A DNA stretch of 64,000 nucleotides from Rhineura floridana (Eukaryota; Chordata; Lepidosauria; Squamata; Rhineuridae), in the NCBI RefSeq assembly GCF_030035675.1, contig NC_084495.1, forward strand, positions 11,191,001-11,255,000. The letters run 5' to 3'. The notes under the pieces are model-generated. The model was not told the DNA's origin and did no database searches. It worked only from the letters and a program-made list of their open reading frames with translations. The stretch's first letter is position 1, and each line of letters starts with the position of its first letter. Below are positions 43,217 to 54,655 of the stretch, in pieces. The position numbers and the translations under genes were made by a program.

Positions 43217-44009
43217 CCCTAAGGTACTGAAGCCGCGGCCGCCATCTTAGTTGATGGCAGAGATGTGCTCGTGTAGCATGCACACGTGCCATCAACAAAG
43301 ATGGCGGCAGAGGCTTCATCCCCTTAGGGAAACCGCGGCCACCATCTTCATTAAGGGCAATGGTAAAAGACAGGAGAAAGGTAGGTGGGGGCATGGGGGG
43401 CACACGTGACCCGCTCGCGCTCCCATCACACATCAGGGCCCAGGGCAACCTGATGCCCAAGGGCCCCGGCATGCCTGGAGCCGGCCCTGCTGAGCGCAAC
43501 AGCATTCTCCCATCCTATGGTTTCTATTAACTGGTATTCAGAAGCATACTGCCTTTGACCATGGCAGAGTATAGCCATTGTGGCTAGCAGCCTTATCCTC
43601 CATGAATTTGTCTAACCCTCTTTTAAAGCCATCCCATTTGGTGACCATCACTGCTTCCTGTAGGAGTAAGTTCCATAGTTTAGCAATACACTGAGTAAAG
43701 AAGTCCTTTCTTTTGTCTGTCCTGAATCTTTCAACATTCAGCTTCATTGGATGTCCATGAGTTCTAGTGTTATAAGAGAGAAACGTTTCTGTATCCACTC
43801 TCTCCATGCCATGCATCATTTTGTGCACTTCTGTCATGTCCCCTCTTACCCTTCATGTCCCTAAACTAAAAAGTCCCAAATGCTGCAACCTTTCTTTGCT
43901 TACTGCTCCTGCTCACTTAAAGTACTTTCTTCATTCTGTTTTACCGTCTCTGATGACTGCAGCTCCTTCCCTGAATGCCTACATTTATTTATTTATCTAC
44001 TGAATTTAT

Positions 44010-44185
44010 TTTGTTATTGTTATGTGCCTTCAAGTCGAATATGACTTATGGCGACCCTATGAATCAGCGACCGCCAACAGCATGTGTTACAAACCACCCT
44101 GTTCAGATCTTGTAAGTTCAGGTCTGTGGCTTCTTTTATGGAATCAATCCATTTCTTGTTTGTCTTCCTCTTCCTCTTTTCCTCT
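44010..44185 (-). mobile_element. Bov-B/RTE LINE 3' end, antisense
   Basis: TTATGTGCCTTCAAGTCGAA, ATGACTTATGGCGACCCTAT and CACCCTGTTCAGATCTTGTA, as at 15430-15700. Confidence 0.75.
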
Positions 44186-44195
44186 CCCAGAAGGA

Positions 44196-44675
44196 GCCCA
44201 AGACAGCAAACAAAAACACTAAAAAAACTTTAAAAACATATTTAAAAACAAAAGACTTTAAAACATTAAAACAAAACATCTTAAAAACATTTTTTTAAAA
44301 CTTTAAAAAAATCTTTAAAAACTGTTCCAGCCCAGATGCAGACTGGGATAAGGTCTCCATTTAAAAGGCTTGTTGAAAGAGGAAGGTCTTCAGTAGGCAC
44401 TGAAAAGATAACAGAGATGGCTTCTGTCTAATATTTAAGGGGAGGGAATTCCAAAGGGAAGGTGCCACTACCCTAAAGGTCTGCTTCCTATGTTATGTGG
44501 AGCAGACCTCCTGATAAGATGGTATCTGCAGGAGGCCCTCACCTGCAGAATGCTGTCATCGACTGGGTATATAAGGGGTAAGATGATCTTTCAGGTATTC
44601 TGGTCCCAAGTTGTGTAGGGCTTTGGACACCAAAACTAGAACCTTCAACTTGGCCCCATACGTCAGGTTTGTGTT
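44196..44675 (-). mobile_element. L2-like LINE 3' region, antisense
   Basis: Antisense tail CTCCCAGAAGGAGCCCAAGA, an A-rich segment and coding remnants (AGGAAGGTCTTCAGTAGGCA, ATCTTTCAGGTATTCTGGTC). Related to 38720-38960. Coding part is broken. Confidence 0.6.
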
Positions 44676-44812
44676 TTGAGGGGAGAAGCTTTGACCCTCC
44701 AGAAGTTGCTGAACTGAAACTCCCATAATCCATGGCCATTGTTCATGCTTGCTGGGGCTGATAGAAGTTGTTGTTCAGCAACATGTGGAGGGCCAAATGT
44801 TCCCTAGTCCTG
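44676..44812. mobile_element. hAT MITE (family A)
   Basis: GACCCTCCAGAAGTTGCTGA and TTCAGCAACATGTGGAGGGC arms; diverged ends. A short family B fragment follows (CCAGGATTCTTTGGGGGAGA, to about 44900). Confidence 0.6.
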
Positions 44813-44999
44813 GGTTGTAGCCCAGGATTCTTTGGGGGAGAAGCAGTGTGCTTTAATTATGCTTCAAATGTATGGTGTGTGGATGTGACTCCAGTTTCAA
44901 TCTGTAGGTCTCTCAGTGCAAGTCTGCTTTGCAACCCAAAAGTCAGAGATAGAGGGGGGCAGGTAGACTGAAATGGTTCCTGTCTCTTTTCATTGGTTC

Positions 45000-45650
45000 T
45001 CATTAGAAATGTAAGAAACTGCCTTATACTGAGTCAGAGCAGTGGTCCGTCTAGCTTAGTATTATCTGCACAGACTGGCAGTGATTCTCCAGGATTTCAG
45101 GCAGGGGTCTCTCCCAGTTAGGGATGGGGGAGAAATTTTATTCAGCTTGCATTTAAAGGCAAACTTACCTAATTTTGGAAACTATACACAAATTGAAACT
45201 CCGCCATCCTACAAAATTTGTGTGTATCCAAATGTTACAATGCAGTTCTTCAGCCGAGTAACAAGGATAAAAATGCAGAAACTGGGGTAAAGTGTGCACC
45301 AAAATGCATATATTCATGAAATGAAGTTAAACCACTTTGCAAAAATTATATATATAAGGAAAACTGGCCTACAAACATGTGCAGAGAAGGAGAAATTCCA
45401 TCTAAAATTGCAATGAATTTTCATGAGGACTTAAAAACAAACAAACCTGTAAGCTGATACGGAAATGTGGAGAACTGAAAAATCAGAAACTGAGAGAAAC
45501 CAAACTTGCCATATTTGCCCATCCTATTCTCAACCCTACCTGGAGATGCCAAGGATTGATCCTAGGACGTTCTGCATGAAAAGCAAATGCTCTGTCACTG
45601 AGTGCAAAGGAGGCATTCTACCAGTGAGCTCTGGCCCTTCCCAATAAGCA
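45000..45650 (-). mobile_element. tRNA-derived SINE (CORE/MIR-like), split by family G
   Basis: 45000-45118 is the antisense 3' part (CTGCCTTATACTGAGTCAGA, CAGACTGGCAGTGATTCTCC). 45527-45650 is the antisense head (TGGAGATGCCAAGGATTGAT). The family G element 45119-45526 lies between. Confidence 0.75.
45119..45526 (+). mobile_element. hAT-like family G element in a SINE
   Basis: Ends TAGGGATGGGGGAGAAAT and TTTGCCCATCCTA. The flanking 8 bases do not form a readable duplication, but the SINE clearly continues on both sides. Confidence 0.75.
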
Positions 45651-45704
45651 AAACTTCTGGCAATAAGGTACTGCTGATTACTATAACTCAAAATGAGAAT
45701 CGCA

Positions 45705-45768
45705 TTAAAGATACAGAAGACCTCTTGGAGACTGGGCCTGGCAACCAGGAGGTCTTCTGTATCTTTAA
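45705..45768. repeat. 20-bp perfect inverted repeat (hairpin)
   Basis: TTAAAGATACAGAAGACCTC (45705-45724) and GAGGTCTTCTGTATCTTTAA (45749-45768) are exact reverse complements around a 24-nt loop. Probably part of a small MITE; a related CTAAAGATACAGGATCAG follows at about 45861. Confidence 0.9.
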
Positions 45769-46194
45769 AAGTTGTGCAGGAGAAGGGAGAATTCCACCTT
45801 GTGATTTTTCCTATTACAGTGTTGCAAGAACACCTGCACTTGGCTGACTTTCTCTTCTCCTAAAGATACAGGATCAGTCTCTCAGGCCCTGAACCTGGCA
45901 ACCCTACATGCCACGTGCTCAGCTGAAATATATATAGATATATAAGGCCCCCAACAGCATTTGTTCCCTTTCTCTCCCTCATGAAGGAATTCCAGGTGAT
46001 GTATGGAATCTTGAAGGAATGTGATGATGGGAACCTCAGGTGGTAGTCAGTGCTAGCCCTGTTTAGCGTACATCCACCCAAGTTAACAGATACGACTAAT
46101 TTAGGTTCGTTCATTTAAAAGGGACTACTCTGAGTAAGACCTAACTGAAAACAACCCCTCATGTACTGACAAACTTAAGTTTTTAATTTAACTT

Positions 46195-46310
46195 TTAACT
46201 TTTTTAATGGTTACAAATATGCATACTTACCTATCTGTTTATGGAAATTTCATAACAAGAAGTAAAAGGGTAGGATATACATTCAATAAAATAAACAAAT
46301 AAATAATAAA
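46195..46310 (+). mobile_element. LINE 3' end, diverged
   Basis: AAAGGGTAGGATATACATTC followed by an AATAAA repeat tail. Confidence 0.45.
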
Positions 46311-46479
46311 AGTTTCCCAGTTCTTCAAACAGCACAGCAGCAGAACAGTCTGCCTCAGGTGGCTCTGGAATCACTTTTTGCAAAGGTCCTCAATGAAAGA
46401 TTTAGAAACACAGGAACTGTGTTATATATGCAGAAGGCATGCTCTGTAGTGGAGCATCTCTGCCTGGGATAGTTTAGGT

Positions 46480-46607
46480 CGGGGATGGGGAACCTGTGGT
46501 CCTCCAGATGTTGTTGCTGGACTCCACCTTGCATCAGCCCCAGCCAGCACAGCTGATGGAAGCTGAAGTCCAACAACATCTGGGATGCCACAGGTTCCCC
46601 ACGGCTG
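46480..46607. mobile_element. hAT palindromic MITE (family A), perfect 8-bp duplication
   Basis: Starts CGGGGATGGGGAACC, ends GGTTCCCCACGGCTG. Flanks GTTTAGGT at 46472-46479 and 46608-46615 are identical. Confidence 0.9.
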
Positions 46608-46615
46608 GTTTAGGT

Positions 46616-47572
46616 ACTGACCATTCTATCACAGGCAAGAATAAGATTTAATAGCACATTGGCTCTCTTTCAGCTTTGTTTCTTTCATACTCTGTTGAAA
46701 ATGTGATGAGAACACTGGACCATATACATGCCTAGCTAATGTTAAAGAGTGCTGTGTGCATATCTCCAACACGTGGCAGCATTTGACACAAACCAGTCTT
46801 TGTCTGTTTCTCCAACAGTAACCTATTACTCTTTGGAGTCTGATCATTATTAGCCAAATACTTTCCCCCAAATACTTCTCAACAAGGCTCCAGCCCAGCC
46901 CATTATCTCCCACTGGGCATTTTATACATTTGGCCTTTTCCAAATTACATTTTACAATTTATGTTCATCGGATTTCATTCTATTATTTTTGGCCAACATT
47001 TGCATTGCAATCAGTTGATGTTTCCTCCACAGAAAAGCTGCAAAGGCAAAGTTTTTAAATAGAAGCAATTATATGTCACTCTCTGAAGCAAATGAAAAAC
47101 ATATTTTCCAGAAGACCAGCACTGTCATACACAAGGAACCTGCATGGAGCCAAACGGTGTCATCATTAACCACTATTTCCATATCCCACCACTGACACAA
47201 AATCCACAGGAATCCCAGTACCTCGGGCCATTTCGGCCATTTCCCCACAGAGAAAAGCTATTCACTAATGAAAATGGCCAAAGGACTCCCCTTTGGTACC
47301 TTCAGGAAATCCATCATGGGTCTTGCTTGACTCAACATGGGAATGCAGAAAGTCAATTGCATTTTATTTAGCGTACATCTACAATGCTACATATGCATTT
47401 ATGTAGCACGTAGCAAGAGAGTGAGGCAATGTTAATTCAAAGAAGCCATTTTCGCTGCTAACTTCCAGAGGAAATGTCATTGCCAACCTCTCCAGATCTA
47501 ATCCCCATCTCAATGCATGTTCAGCATAATAGACAAATTAATGGAGGTTAAAACTTTCAATGACTACTAGCT
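46616..47572. other. Apparently single-copy stretch
   Basis: About 950 bp with no repeat, exon or RNA recognised. Confidence 0.3.
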
Positions 47573-47830
47573 ATGGATGGGTGAGAAATTCTATTCAGTT
47601 CTCATTTCAAGCCGAATTTATCAAATCTGCACTTTCTGAAACAATATGAGAACCGAAACACAGCTAATATATTTTACTAATATATTTGTTTTTGGTATAT
47701 TTTCCCTTAACGTATGAATTCTGTAAATTTAGATAAGTGCAAATCTCAAAGGATAGCTGTGTTTTGGTTCTCATCTTGTTTCAGAAAGTGCTAATTTGAT
47801 GGCTTCAGCTTTAAACGCAAAAATGTTTTA
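47573..47830. mobile_element. Foldback derivative of hAT-like family G
   Basis: The left end (GTTCTCATTTCAAGCCGAAT, ATGAGAACCGAAACACAGC) is followed by its own reverse complement (TGTGTTTTGGTTCTCATCTT), so the middle of the family has been replaced by an inverted copy of the left end. Confidence 0.65.
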
Positions 47831-47869
47831 AACAAGGCACCACAAAGAGTACAGCGAAGGCACCTGCCT

Positions 47870-48260
47870 AATGTCAATAGGCAGGGAGTGACATTAAAAG
47901 ATTGACTTCTTATGAGTGTAGAACGAGTATTATGTGGCACAGTCCCAGTACCACAGATCAAAGCAGTTGAGTGGACACATATTGGGTTAGGCTATCCCGC
48001 AAGTAGACTGGTTCCATCCTGTTAAAGGCTTTATTTACTAATAATTACACCTTGAACTTGGGCCAGTAATAAATCAGCAACCAGTGCAGATCTCTGAGCA
48101 GAGGTATTATTCTGGCTGCAGCATTCTGTACTATCTGCAGCTTCCAGATCAAATGCAAGGGAAGCCCCACATAGAGTGCATTGTAGTAATCTAAACAGTA
48201 ATGCCTTTATGTTCCATATAAGCCTTCATTCTCTCCACCCAGCATCTCCTTTGTTGAAGC
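47870..48260 (-). mobile_element. L2-like LINE coding remnant, antisense
   Basis: The minus strand reads DYYNALYVGLPLHLIWKLQI then VQNAAARIIPLL and DLHWLLIYYWPKFKV, matching the C-terminal block of the L2 copies at 1-3303. Old. Confidence 0.75.
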
Positions 48261-49077
48261 AAAAAGAAAGAAAAGATTGATCTGTACATTTCAGGGACTT
48301 GCCTATCCATTTTTTGCTGGTATGATTAGCAAGCTATTAAAGAAGCTGTGATAAATGACCAAAGTCCATTATTTGGTTTTCCTGCCATTTCATTTCACTT
48401 TCTTCAGAGCTCTGCAACTGAATTGCTGCCTTGTTATTTAATGCCAGACCGCACATATTTTTAGATAATGTGTTATTTTAAATGTCTAATCATTATGAAT
48501 TCATTTCCCATTCATTTCATCAGCAAGGATGGTAATGCACTCATCTGTTATTCATGTGAATGTCAAATGGGTTCCCACAGGAATTCATTTTCTGCTATTT
48601 CTCCATTAGTTACTAGCGGACTCAAAATCAAATGCCATTCTGAAGACCTATCACTTGGTAACTGTTCATCAGAATGAAAACTTAATATATTCCTTAGCCA
48701 TTTCTCATTCTTAAAGGCAGCAGATGTTATGGAAAAGTCAGGTTTCAAATGGGTAGCCCTGATGGCCCACTGCAACAGCAACAAAAAAAGTTGCAGCCGA
48801 ATCTTGTGGCACTTTAAAAGGCTTTTATGACAGCATAAGGTTTCATGGATTAAAGCCCATTTCATAGGATGTGTGAAATGTGATCCTTAGCAAATTTTTA
48901 TCTATCTATAATCTATCTCATACACATACATGAATGTACATACACACTCTCCAACATTTTTCAGATGAAAATAGAGACACTCTAGTTTATTTATTTACTT
49001 GTTTGCTTGGTACATTTATATCCTACCTTTCTTCCATCAGGAACTCAGTGTGACATAGATGATGTTTCCTGGCCATA
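48261..49077. other. Mostly single-copy AT-rich stretch
   Basis: 48360-48700 has no repeat recognised. A short repeat fragment at about 48787-48880 (GAATCTTGTGGCACTTTAAA, TGGATTAAAGCCCATTTCAT) belongs to an interspersed family I know only by pattern. 48990-49060 is an antisense LINE tail (TATATCCTACCTTTCTTCCA). Confidence 0.35.
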
Positions 49078-50165
49078 AGGATGGGGGAGAAATTCAATTC
49101 AGTTTGTGGTTAAAGCTGAATCTATCAACTTCACACTTTTTGAAACAATACAAGAACTTAAACACTGCAATCCTTTACAATTTATCCAACTTTTGCAAGG
49201 TAGTTCTTCAAACAAACAATGTCTACAAAAATATGTATATTAGAGTAACGGTTCTTAACCTTTTTTGGGTCACAAATCCCTTTGACAATCTGATGAAAGC
49301 TATGTACCCCCATAAGTAAATTAATAAATATAATTACTTTTATTGCATTGGAAACTGGTTTGGTGGGGGGTTTTGCACCCATTTCACAGATCCACTGAAG
49401 CCTGTCCATGAACCCCTTAGGAGTCCATTGAGCACAGGTTAAGTAACCCTGTATTAGGGGGAAGTGTGCATAAAAATGCATTATATTAGTGAAAATAACA
49501 TTCAAAAATGCAGTATATTAGGAGAAATTGCTTAGAGAAATGTGTATATTACATTAGCCAAAGCTGCATACAAAAATGTTTTATCAGGAGAAATTCACAC
49601 TAAAAGAGGTGGGACAGGAGTATTAGAAGGTCCCACTGGACGTGGGGCATGAGCCCATTAGTGCTTCAGAGATGGGGAGACTCTCTTATGTGTGTATGCT
49701 TGGCAGCAATCCATTGTTATATGTGTTGCAATATTGTTGAGTGAGTGGTTGGATGACAGATAATGTACAAGCTAGTGAATGACTGCAGTGGTTGGGTGGA
49801 ATGGGTAGTGAGAGTGAGATTAGGTGAGTGTAGTTGCCAGTGATTGTATGAACAGGGTGTTTTATGTCAGCTTGTCATGCTCTCTGACATTATTGATAAT
49901 TGTGTTTATGGATATTGATACCGTTTATGTATTTGTTGTTTACTTGACATTGTTTTTATTGTGCTTACTGCACTGCTTTGAGATCTCCAGATAGTAAATA
50001 ATAAGCTGTAGAATTTTAATGAGGGTTTTTCTTTTAGAAAAAATTGCTAATTGCTGCAGAAATGTGGAGAACTGAATTTAAGATTGGAAAAATAAGAAAC
50101 TGAGAGAACCGAAATTTGATAGATTTGGCTTTCAGTGCAGACTGAACTTAATTTCTTCTCCATCA
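49078..50165 (+). mobile_element. hAT-like family G element with two insertions
   Basis: Family G sequence at 49078-49245, 49460-49602 and 50011-50165. It is interrupted by a MER5-like element (49246-49451) and by about 400 bp (49603-50010) ending like a LINE 3'UTR (CACTGCTTTGAGATCTCCAG). Confidence 0.7.
49246..49451. mobile_element. MER5-like hAT-Charlie element, 8-bp duplication
   Basis: TAACGGTTCTTAACCTTTTT at the left, AGGTTAAGTAACCCTG at the right, 206 bp. Inside TTTGACAATCTGATGAAAGC. Flanks TATTAGAG (49238-49245) and TATTAGGG (49452-49459) match 7 of 8. Confidence 0.85.
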
Positions 50166-50728
50166 GTAGAACTCCGCTGGACTTATTTTACTTCTGAGTA
50201 GATGTCTGTAAGATTGCACTGACAAATATGTTTGTTTATTAGCACACAACCCACATCCCACTCCAGCTCCTGGTTTGAGTTAGCAGCTGACAGGAGAAGG
50301 CAGGTGGGTGGGTGAGAGCTGGGAAATGAATGTATTTTCGGAAACTGTGCACATAACATCCACTATTACCCACAGTGGCAATAATTACTGCAAGGTCCCA
50401 CAGTTTTCCAAATATCTTGCCGCAAAGAAAGCAGAGAGCCTACATTTAATCATTCTGGCATTTATATCTCTTGTTCATTTCAAATGGATGAAATTAGAAC
50501 TTATGAAAAGTTTCAAGAGGATGGCAAGGGAAGTTCACCCATGTAACAAAACCCTCAGTCCACAAAACTCATGGACTGAGAACAAGCTGTTCCCTTTCAT
50601 ATACTTATGCCATGAAATCAGTATACACCATTCATCAAAATGATGTAACTGGTATCTTTATGAAGCCAGTTTTTAAAATGGGGAAGCAAATGAGATCAGT
50701 GCCAGTACATGTGGAACTTGCAACTAAG
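50166..50728. other. Unannotated stretch
   Basis: Single-copy in appearance. A 111-codon open frame at 50308-50643 has no family motif and no exon borders; not called. Confidence 0.3.
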
Positions 50729-51149
50729 GGTGAGAGAATTTTTCAGTTTTGGGTTTTTTCAGTTTTTCAGTCTTAAATTAATATCCCCACATATCCACAT
50801 CAGTTTGTGATTTTTTTCTAAAAAAAAGGTTTGTCCCCATTTTTGTGTGAATTTCTCCTACTATACACAATTTTATAAGCAATTTTGCCTAATACACAAT
50901 TTTTTGCAAAGTAATTTTCCTAATAGAATGCATTTTTGTATGTTAGTTTTACTAATATATGCATTTACACTTTACTCTGATATGCATTTTAGTACACATT
51001 ACTTGGCTGGAGAACTGCATTGCAAAATTTGGGGAAAAGGGCACATTTGGAAGGATGGTTGTGTTTCGATTCACATATTGTTTTGGAAAGTGCAAATGAG
51101 GTCACTTTGCCTTTCAATGTGAACTGAATCTAATTTCTCCCCCATCCCT
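50729..51149 (-). mobile_element. hAT-like family G element, antisense
   Basis: Ends TTCTCCCCCATCCCTC and contains AATAGAATGCATTTTTGTAT, the antisense of the family body. Confidence 0.7.
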
Positions 51150-52162
51150 CTTGGCAACAAAATGCTGCAGTTTGGGGTGCTGGGGTGTTCACGATCCTAA
51201 GCGCTCCATCTTATTCCCACCTTGTCACTTTTCCATTTTGTTTTTCTTCAGTACTTTTTCTCTGAGTCCATGACATCATCCCCCCCAAGGGGGAAGTTGG
51301 ACCCCCAAGGTCATGACAGTCTCTATTTTTAAAAAGAGAGAGAGTGTGTCTTGGCTACCAGAACGTTTGGAAAAAGGTTTTTTAATTAATAGAATGTATT
51401 AAATCTCTACAACCTTGATTAAGGGCAGAAGAAGGTAATTGGGGTGGGGGGATAGCTGCACCCCTCCCTTCTTCCAGTCATTGGCAAATTGTCCCTTTGA
51501 GGAGGAGGAGGAGGAGGGGGAATGGCTTGACAGCTGAAGTAATACTTGAACAAGACAGTGTTGACAATCAGCCGAGGAGATACAAGAAACTGTGGGGAGA
51601 TCTCCTTTACGTCAATAAACTAGTGAGTGCAGTAAAGTAATTTAGACCATCAAACAAGCCAGTAAATCAAGTTTCCAAAAGAACACGTGTGGAACAATAA
51701 GTAAAACTGGCATTTCCTGCTTGTCCTCCTTCCTTTCATGATACTTTGTTCATTAAAATTACTCAACATTTCAGCCTGGGAAGGAAACAGAAATTTAAGG
51801 AAACAAATCAAAGAGTAGATGGCTTCAAGGTTCCTTTTGATGTTAGCAGAATTTAATTAAAAGCTCTGGCTGTTTGGTAAGGGGTTGAAGGAGGGCTTGC
51901 TTGCATCCTTTTAGTGCCTGAGGCAGAAAAGCTAAATGACCCCCAACAACTGTTCAGTCTGGTCTTCCTGAAAATTTCTGCTGCAAAAGGGAAAACAAAA
52001 TATATTTCAAATGAATTCACAATGAGGCACCACCACATTTTAGAAAGGCCTTCTTCAGACATTCCCCTGACCATGCAAGTGTTAAAAATATGTAGAGGGG
52101 CAGGGGTGTGCTCACGAGCCCCATCCCAATATCCCCATGTGGGAGGAGGGCTCCTCGCAGGT
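51150..52162. other. Unannotated stretch
   Basis: No exon or named repeat. A GAG-rich run (about 51501-51520) is low complexity. Confidence 0.3.
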
Positions 52163-52345
52163 CTTTCCATGTTGTTGTTGTTGTTATTATTATTTAATTA
52201 ATTAATTAATTAATTTGTATCCCACCCTTCCTCCCAGCAGGAGCCCAGGGCGGCAAACAAAGCACTAAAAAAACTTTAAACATCATAAAAACAAATCTTA
52301 AAATACATTAAAACAAAACAGCATGTTGATCATGAAGTTCTAAAG
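52163..52345 (-). mobile_element. LINE 3' tail, antisense, with microsatellite
   Basis: GTT, ATT and TTAA repeats (52169-52215), then TTGTATCCCACCCTTCCTCC and AGCAGGAGCCCAGGGCGGCA. Confidence 0.6.
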
Positions 52346-53832
52346 AGGGCTTCTACATGTGTTCATTTATTTAACAAGATATACATATCATTTAATTTTA
52401 AAAATCCTCTTAAGCAGTTTACATGTTCAGCTGAAAACGCTCACAAGCCTCTGCATGATCCTTTCAGGATTCTTGATCACAGAGGCTTCTAGTTAGAAAG
52501 TAAGTTTAGTGTTGTAACCACATGTCATAACACAACTCCCAGAGGCTTCTAAATGCGTTCAGTCAAATTCATTCAGACTTTTGCATTTCAATCTGCAGAA
52601 GTCTGAGATGAGCCCACAAGTCTGGCCATATCAGGAGTGAGACTTTTCCACCCCTCTACACTTTTAACCCTCACATGTTCAGGCTAGTGTCCAAAGAGGG
52701 CTGACATATATTAGCAGAAACTGATGATATGGTATTTGGGGAGGATGAACTGAAATCCATGTGGGGATGTTTCGGGGACGATATCTCCACAGCAAGACCA
52801 GTGGAGTATGCAAGGGGGGGAGGATGTACCATATAACGTCCCCTTCACATGCTGCTTTCCCGTTCCTAAGCACCCACATAAGGGTGCTTGGACAGGCCCT
52901 CATTAAAACTAAGCATTCACAGAGAGGTCTGCCAGCGTTCTCTAGTGGAATCAAGGAAAGGCTGTGGCTACATGAGAAGCAGAATGCAACAGAGATGAAA
53001 CAATAAAATGTTGAGGTGTAGAACAGTTTTTAAAATCCCCATGATAGAAAACAGAACCCAAACACCTCCCTGCAAATAGAAAATTTGCTCATCAGAAAGA
53101 AAGGTTAAGCCCACCTCTCTGCGCACCAGCCTGGTTTGCAGGAGGGTTTTTTTTAAAGAGCATTCAGTCATGTGTAGTCTGAAGTGGCGCAGCCCCCTTT
53201 TCTCATCAGTCCTGTACTGCCTCTTTCTGCTGCACATGTAGAACAGGTCAAAGTAACCATAAACTGTCTGGCCTTCAGATTTTCCACTTTTGAAAGGAGG
53301 GTGTCACACTAGGGAAACCAAACAAAGCAAACACATTGCCCATCTAGACATCAAATAAATTTGAAGTAAAAATTGCACAGCTGAAAAAATGCAGATCTCT
53401 GCCCCACCCTGGTGGGAAAAACCCCCCAGAAATGCTACATTGTAATTGGGGAAGAATTGTGTCTGAGACCCGAACTGCTGCCAGTCAGAGCAGACAGCAC
53501 TGAGCTCTATGGACAAATGGTATAAGACACTAGCTAGCTACGTAATATTCATCAAATTACCTTATTCCTGGGCCTTCCTACTGCTCACCTCAACATGGCA
53601 TTGGCTCATCCTCCACCTCTGATTCTGTGCAGGGGCCCTCTGTGTGTTGAGGAAGAGGTTGGGGTGCTGTGACCCCTGAAGACCCAAGATCCCTCTGCTC
53701 TGTCTCACTATCCACTGATACTGCCTGCTCCTCTGCAACATTTGCTTTGGGGAGGGCCAGGTCCTCCTTGAAGAGGATTCCTCCAGCAGGGACATGATTG
53801 ACGACAGTTACAATATCTTATGAGAGATGTTC
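52346..53832. other. Unannotated stretch
   Basis: No exon or intact repeat. A SINE scrap at about 53466-53515 (TGCCAGTCAGAGCAGACAGC) is the only family match. Confidence 0.35.
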
Positions 53833-54074
53833 AAATCAATGCAGCTTTCAAACGTTCGGTCTGCCACCTTGATTCAAACTGGCTGCATCCAGTTGTGAGC
53901 AAACATAGACCAAAATCTGCTTCTCTACCTCAGGAACCATCCTGCCAAATTTGGTAACATCTTAAGAGGCATCCAAATCACTGCAATTTTGAAAGGTTCC
54001 ACCCGCCTTCTTGATTCCAGACTGTGTCCAATCCTATCCAAACGTAGACCCAAACCTACCTCTCAGTCTCAGGA
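53833..54074. repeat. Degenerate tandem repeat, unit about 133 bp
   Basis: Two units share the order TTCAAATCAATGCAGCTTTC / ATCCAAATCACTGCAATTTT, then GCCACCTTGATTC / CGCCTTCTTGATTC, then AAACATAGACC / AAACGTAGACCC, and CTCAGGAACCA / CTCAGGAACTA. Old satellite-like remnant. Confidence 0.65.
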
Positions 54075-54240
54075 ACTACACTTCTCAGAGTGGTGTACCA
54101 GTAAATCCCAATTCCCAGGGAACTCTGTCTCCTAACAACTCTTAGCACCCTTAACAAACTACAATTCCCAGGATTCTTTGGGGGAGGCCATGACGGTTAA
54201 AATCTATATAAGAGTGCTTTCAGTGTATGATGCAAATGTG
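54075..54240. mobile_element. Palindromic MITE, family B, partial
   Basis: CTCCTAACAACTCTTAGCAC, ACTACAATTCCCAGGATTCT, right part TATGATGCAAATGTGGCC. Confidence 0.55.
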
Positions 54241-54655
54241 GCCATTGTCTGAACTCTCATTTCTCCCCAAAGTTACAACCTTGACAGAACTGCCTCTTGA
54301 GAGACACCTAATTTCAATCCTTAGGCAATTTCCCTATTTTATTTTATTAAATAGCCAAGTGTCAGCTGAGGACACTTTGCCATTTTATGGCACAAAATGG
54401 GTCTCAGGGTGAATCTGAGGTGAACAGCAGAGCTGCTAAGCGACAGTACAGCAAGAAGAACTGTGGCATTTGCTACTTCTGACTGGGCAAATTGGATATA
54501 AATTAAGTTCATTTATCCTCCAGTGCAGTGTCAGCCTTTTGTTCATCCCTTTAAAGAGATGTGCTTTGATGTTCATGCTAACTTCATGCACCACATGAAT
54601 CTTTCAATGCCCAAGCAAAGTTGCCAGCTAACTAGGAGGGGTGATTAGGATTTTG

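Larger units (their letters stand above)
42733..43489. mobile_element. Foldback hAT-like element in the CR1-like LINE
   Basis: Ends CAGGGCCAGTTCT and GGAGCCGGCCCTG. Long internal inverted repeats: TTTTACCATTGCCCTTAATG on the left and CATTAAGGGCAATGGTAAAA on the right. Flanks CTGAGCAC (42725-42732) and CTGAGCGC (43490-43497) match 7 of 8. Contains 42955-43216. Confidence 0.85.
42617..43905 (-). mobile_element. CR1-like LINE 3' region, antisense, split by a nest of hAT elements
   Basis: 42617-42732 (ATCAGGCCAGTGGCCCATCT) and 43490-43905 (AATTTGTCTAACCCTCTTTT, AACATTCAGCTTCATTGGAT, CTAAAAAGTCCCAAATGCTG) are continuous parts of one antisense CR1-like end. The 757-bp hAT element between them is listed separately. 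Confidence 0.7.

Noticed and set aside
50308-50643. 111-codon open frame
   Set aside because: No motif, no splice context and typical AT-rich noncoding composition.
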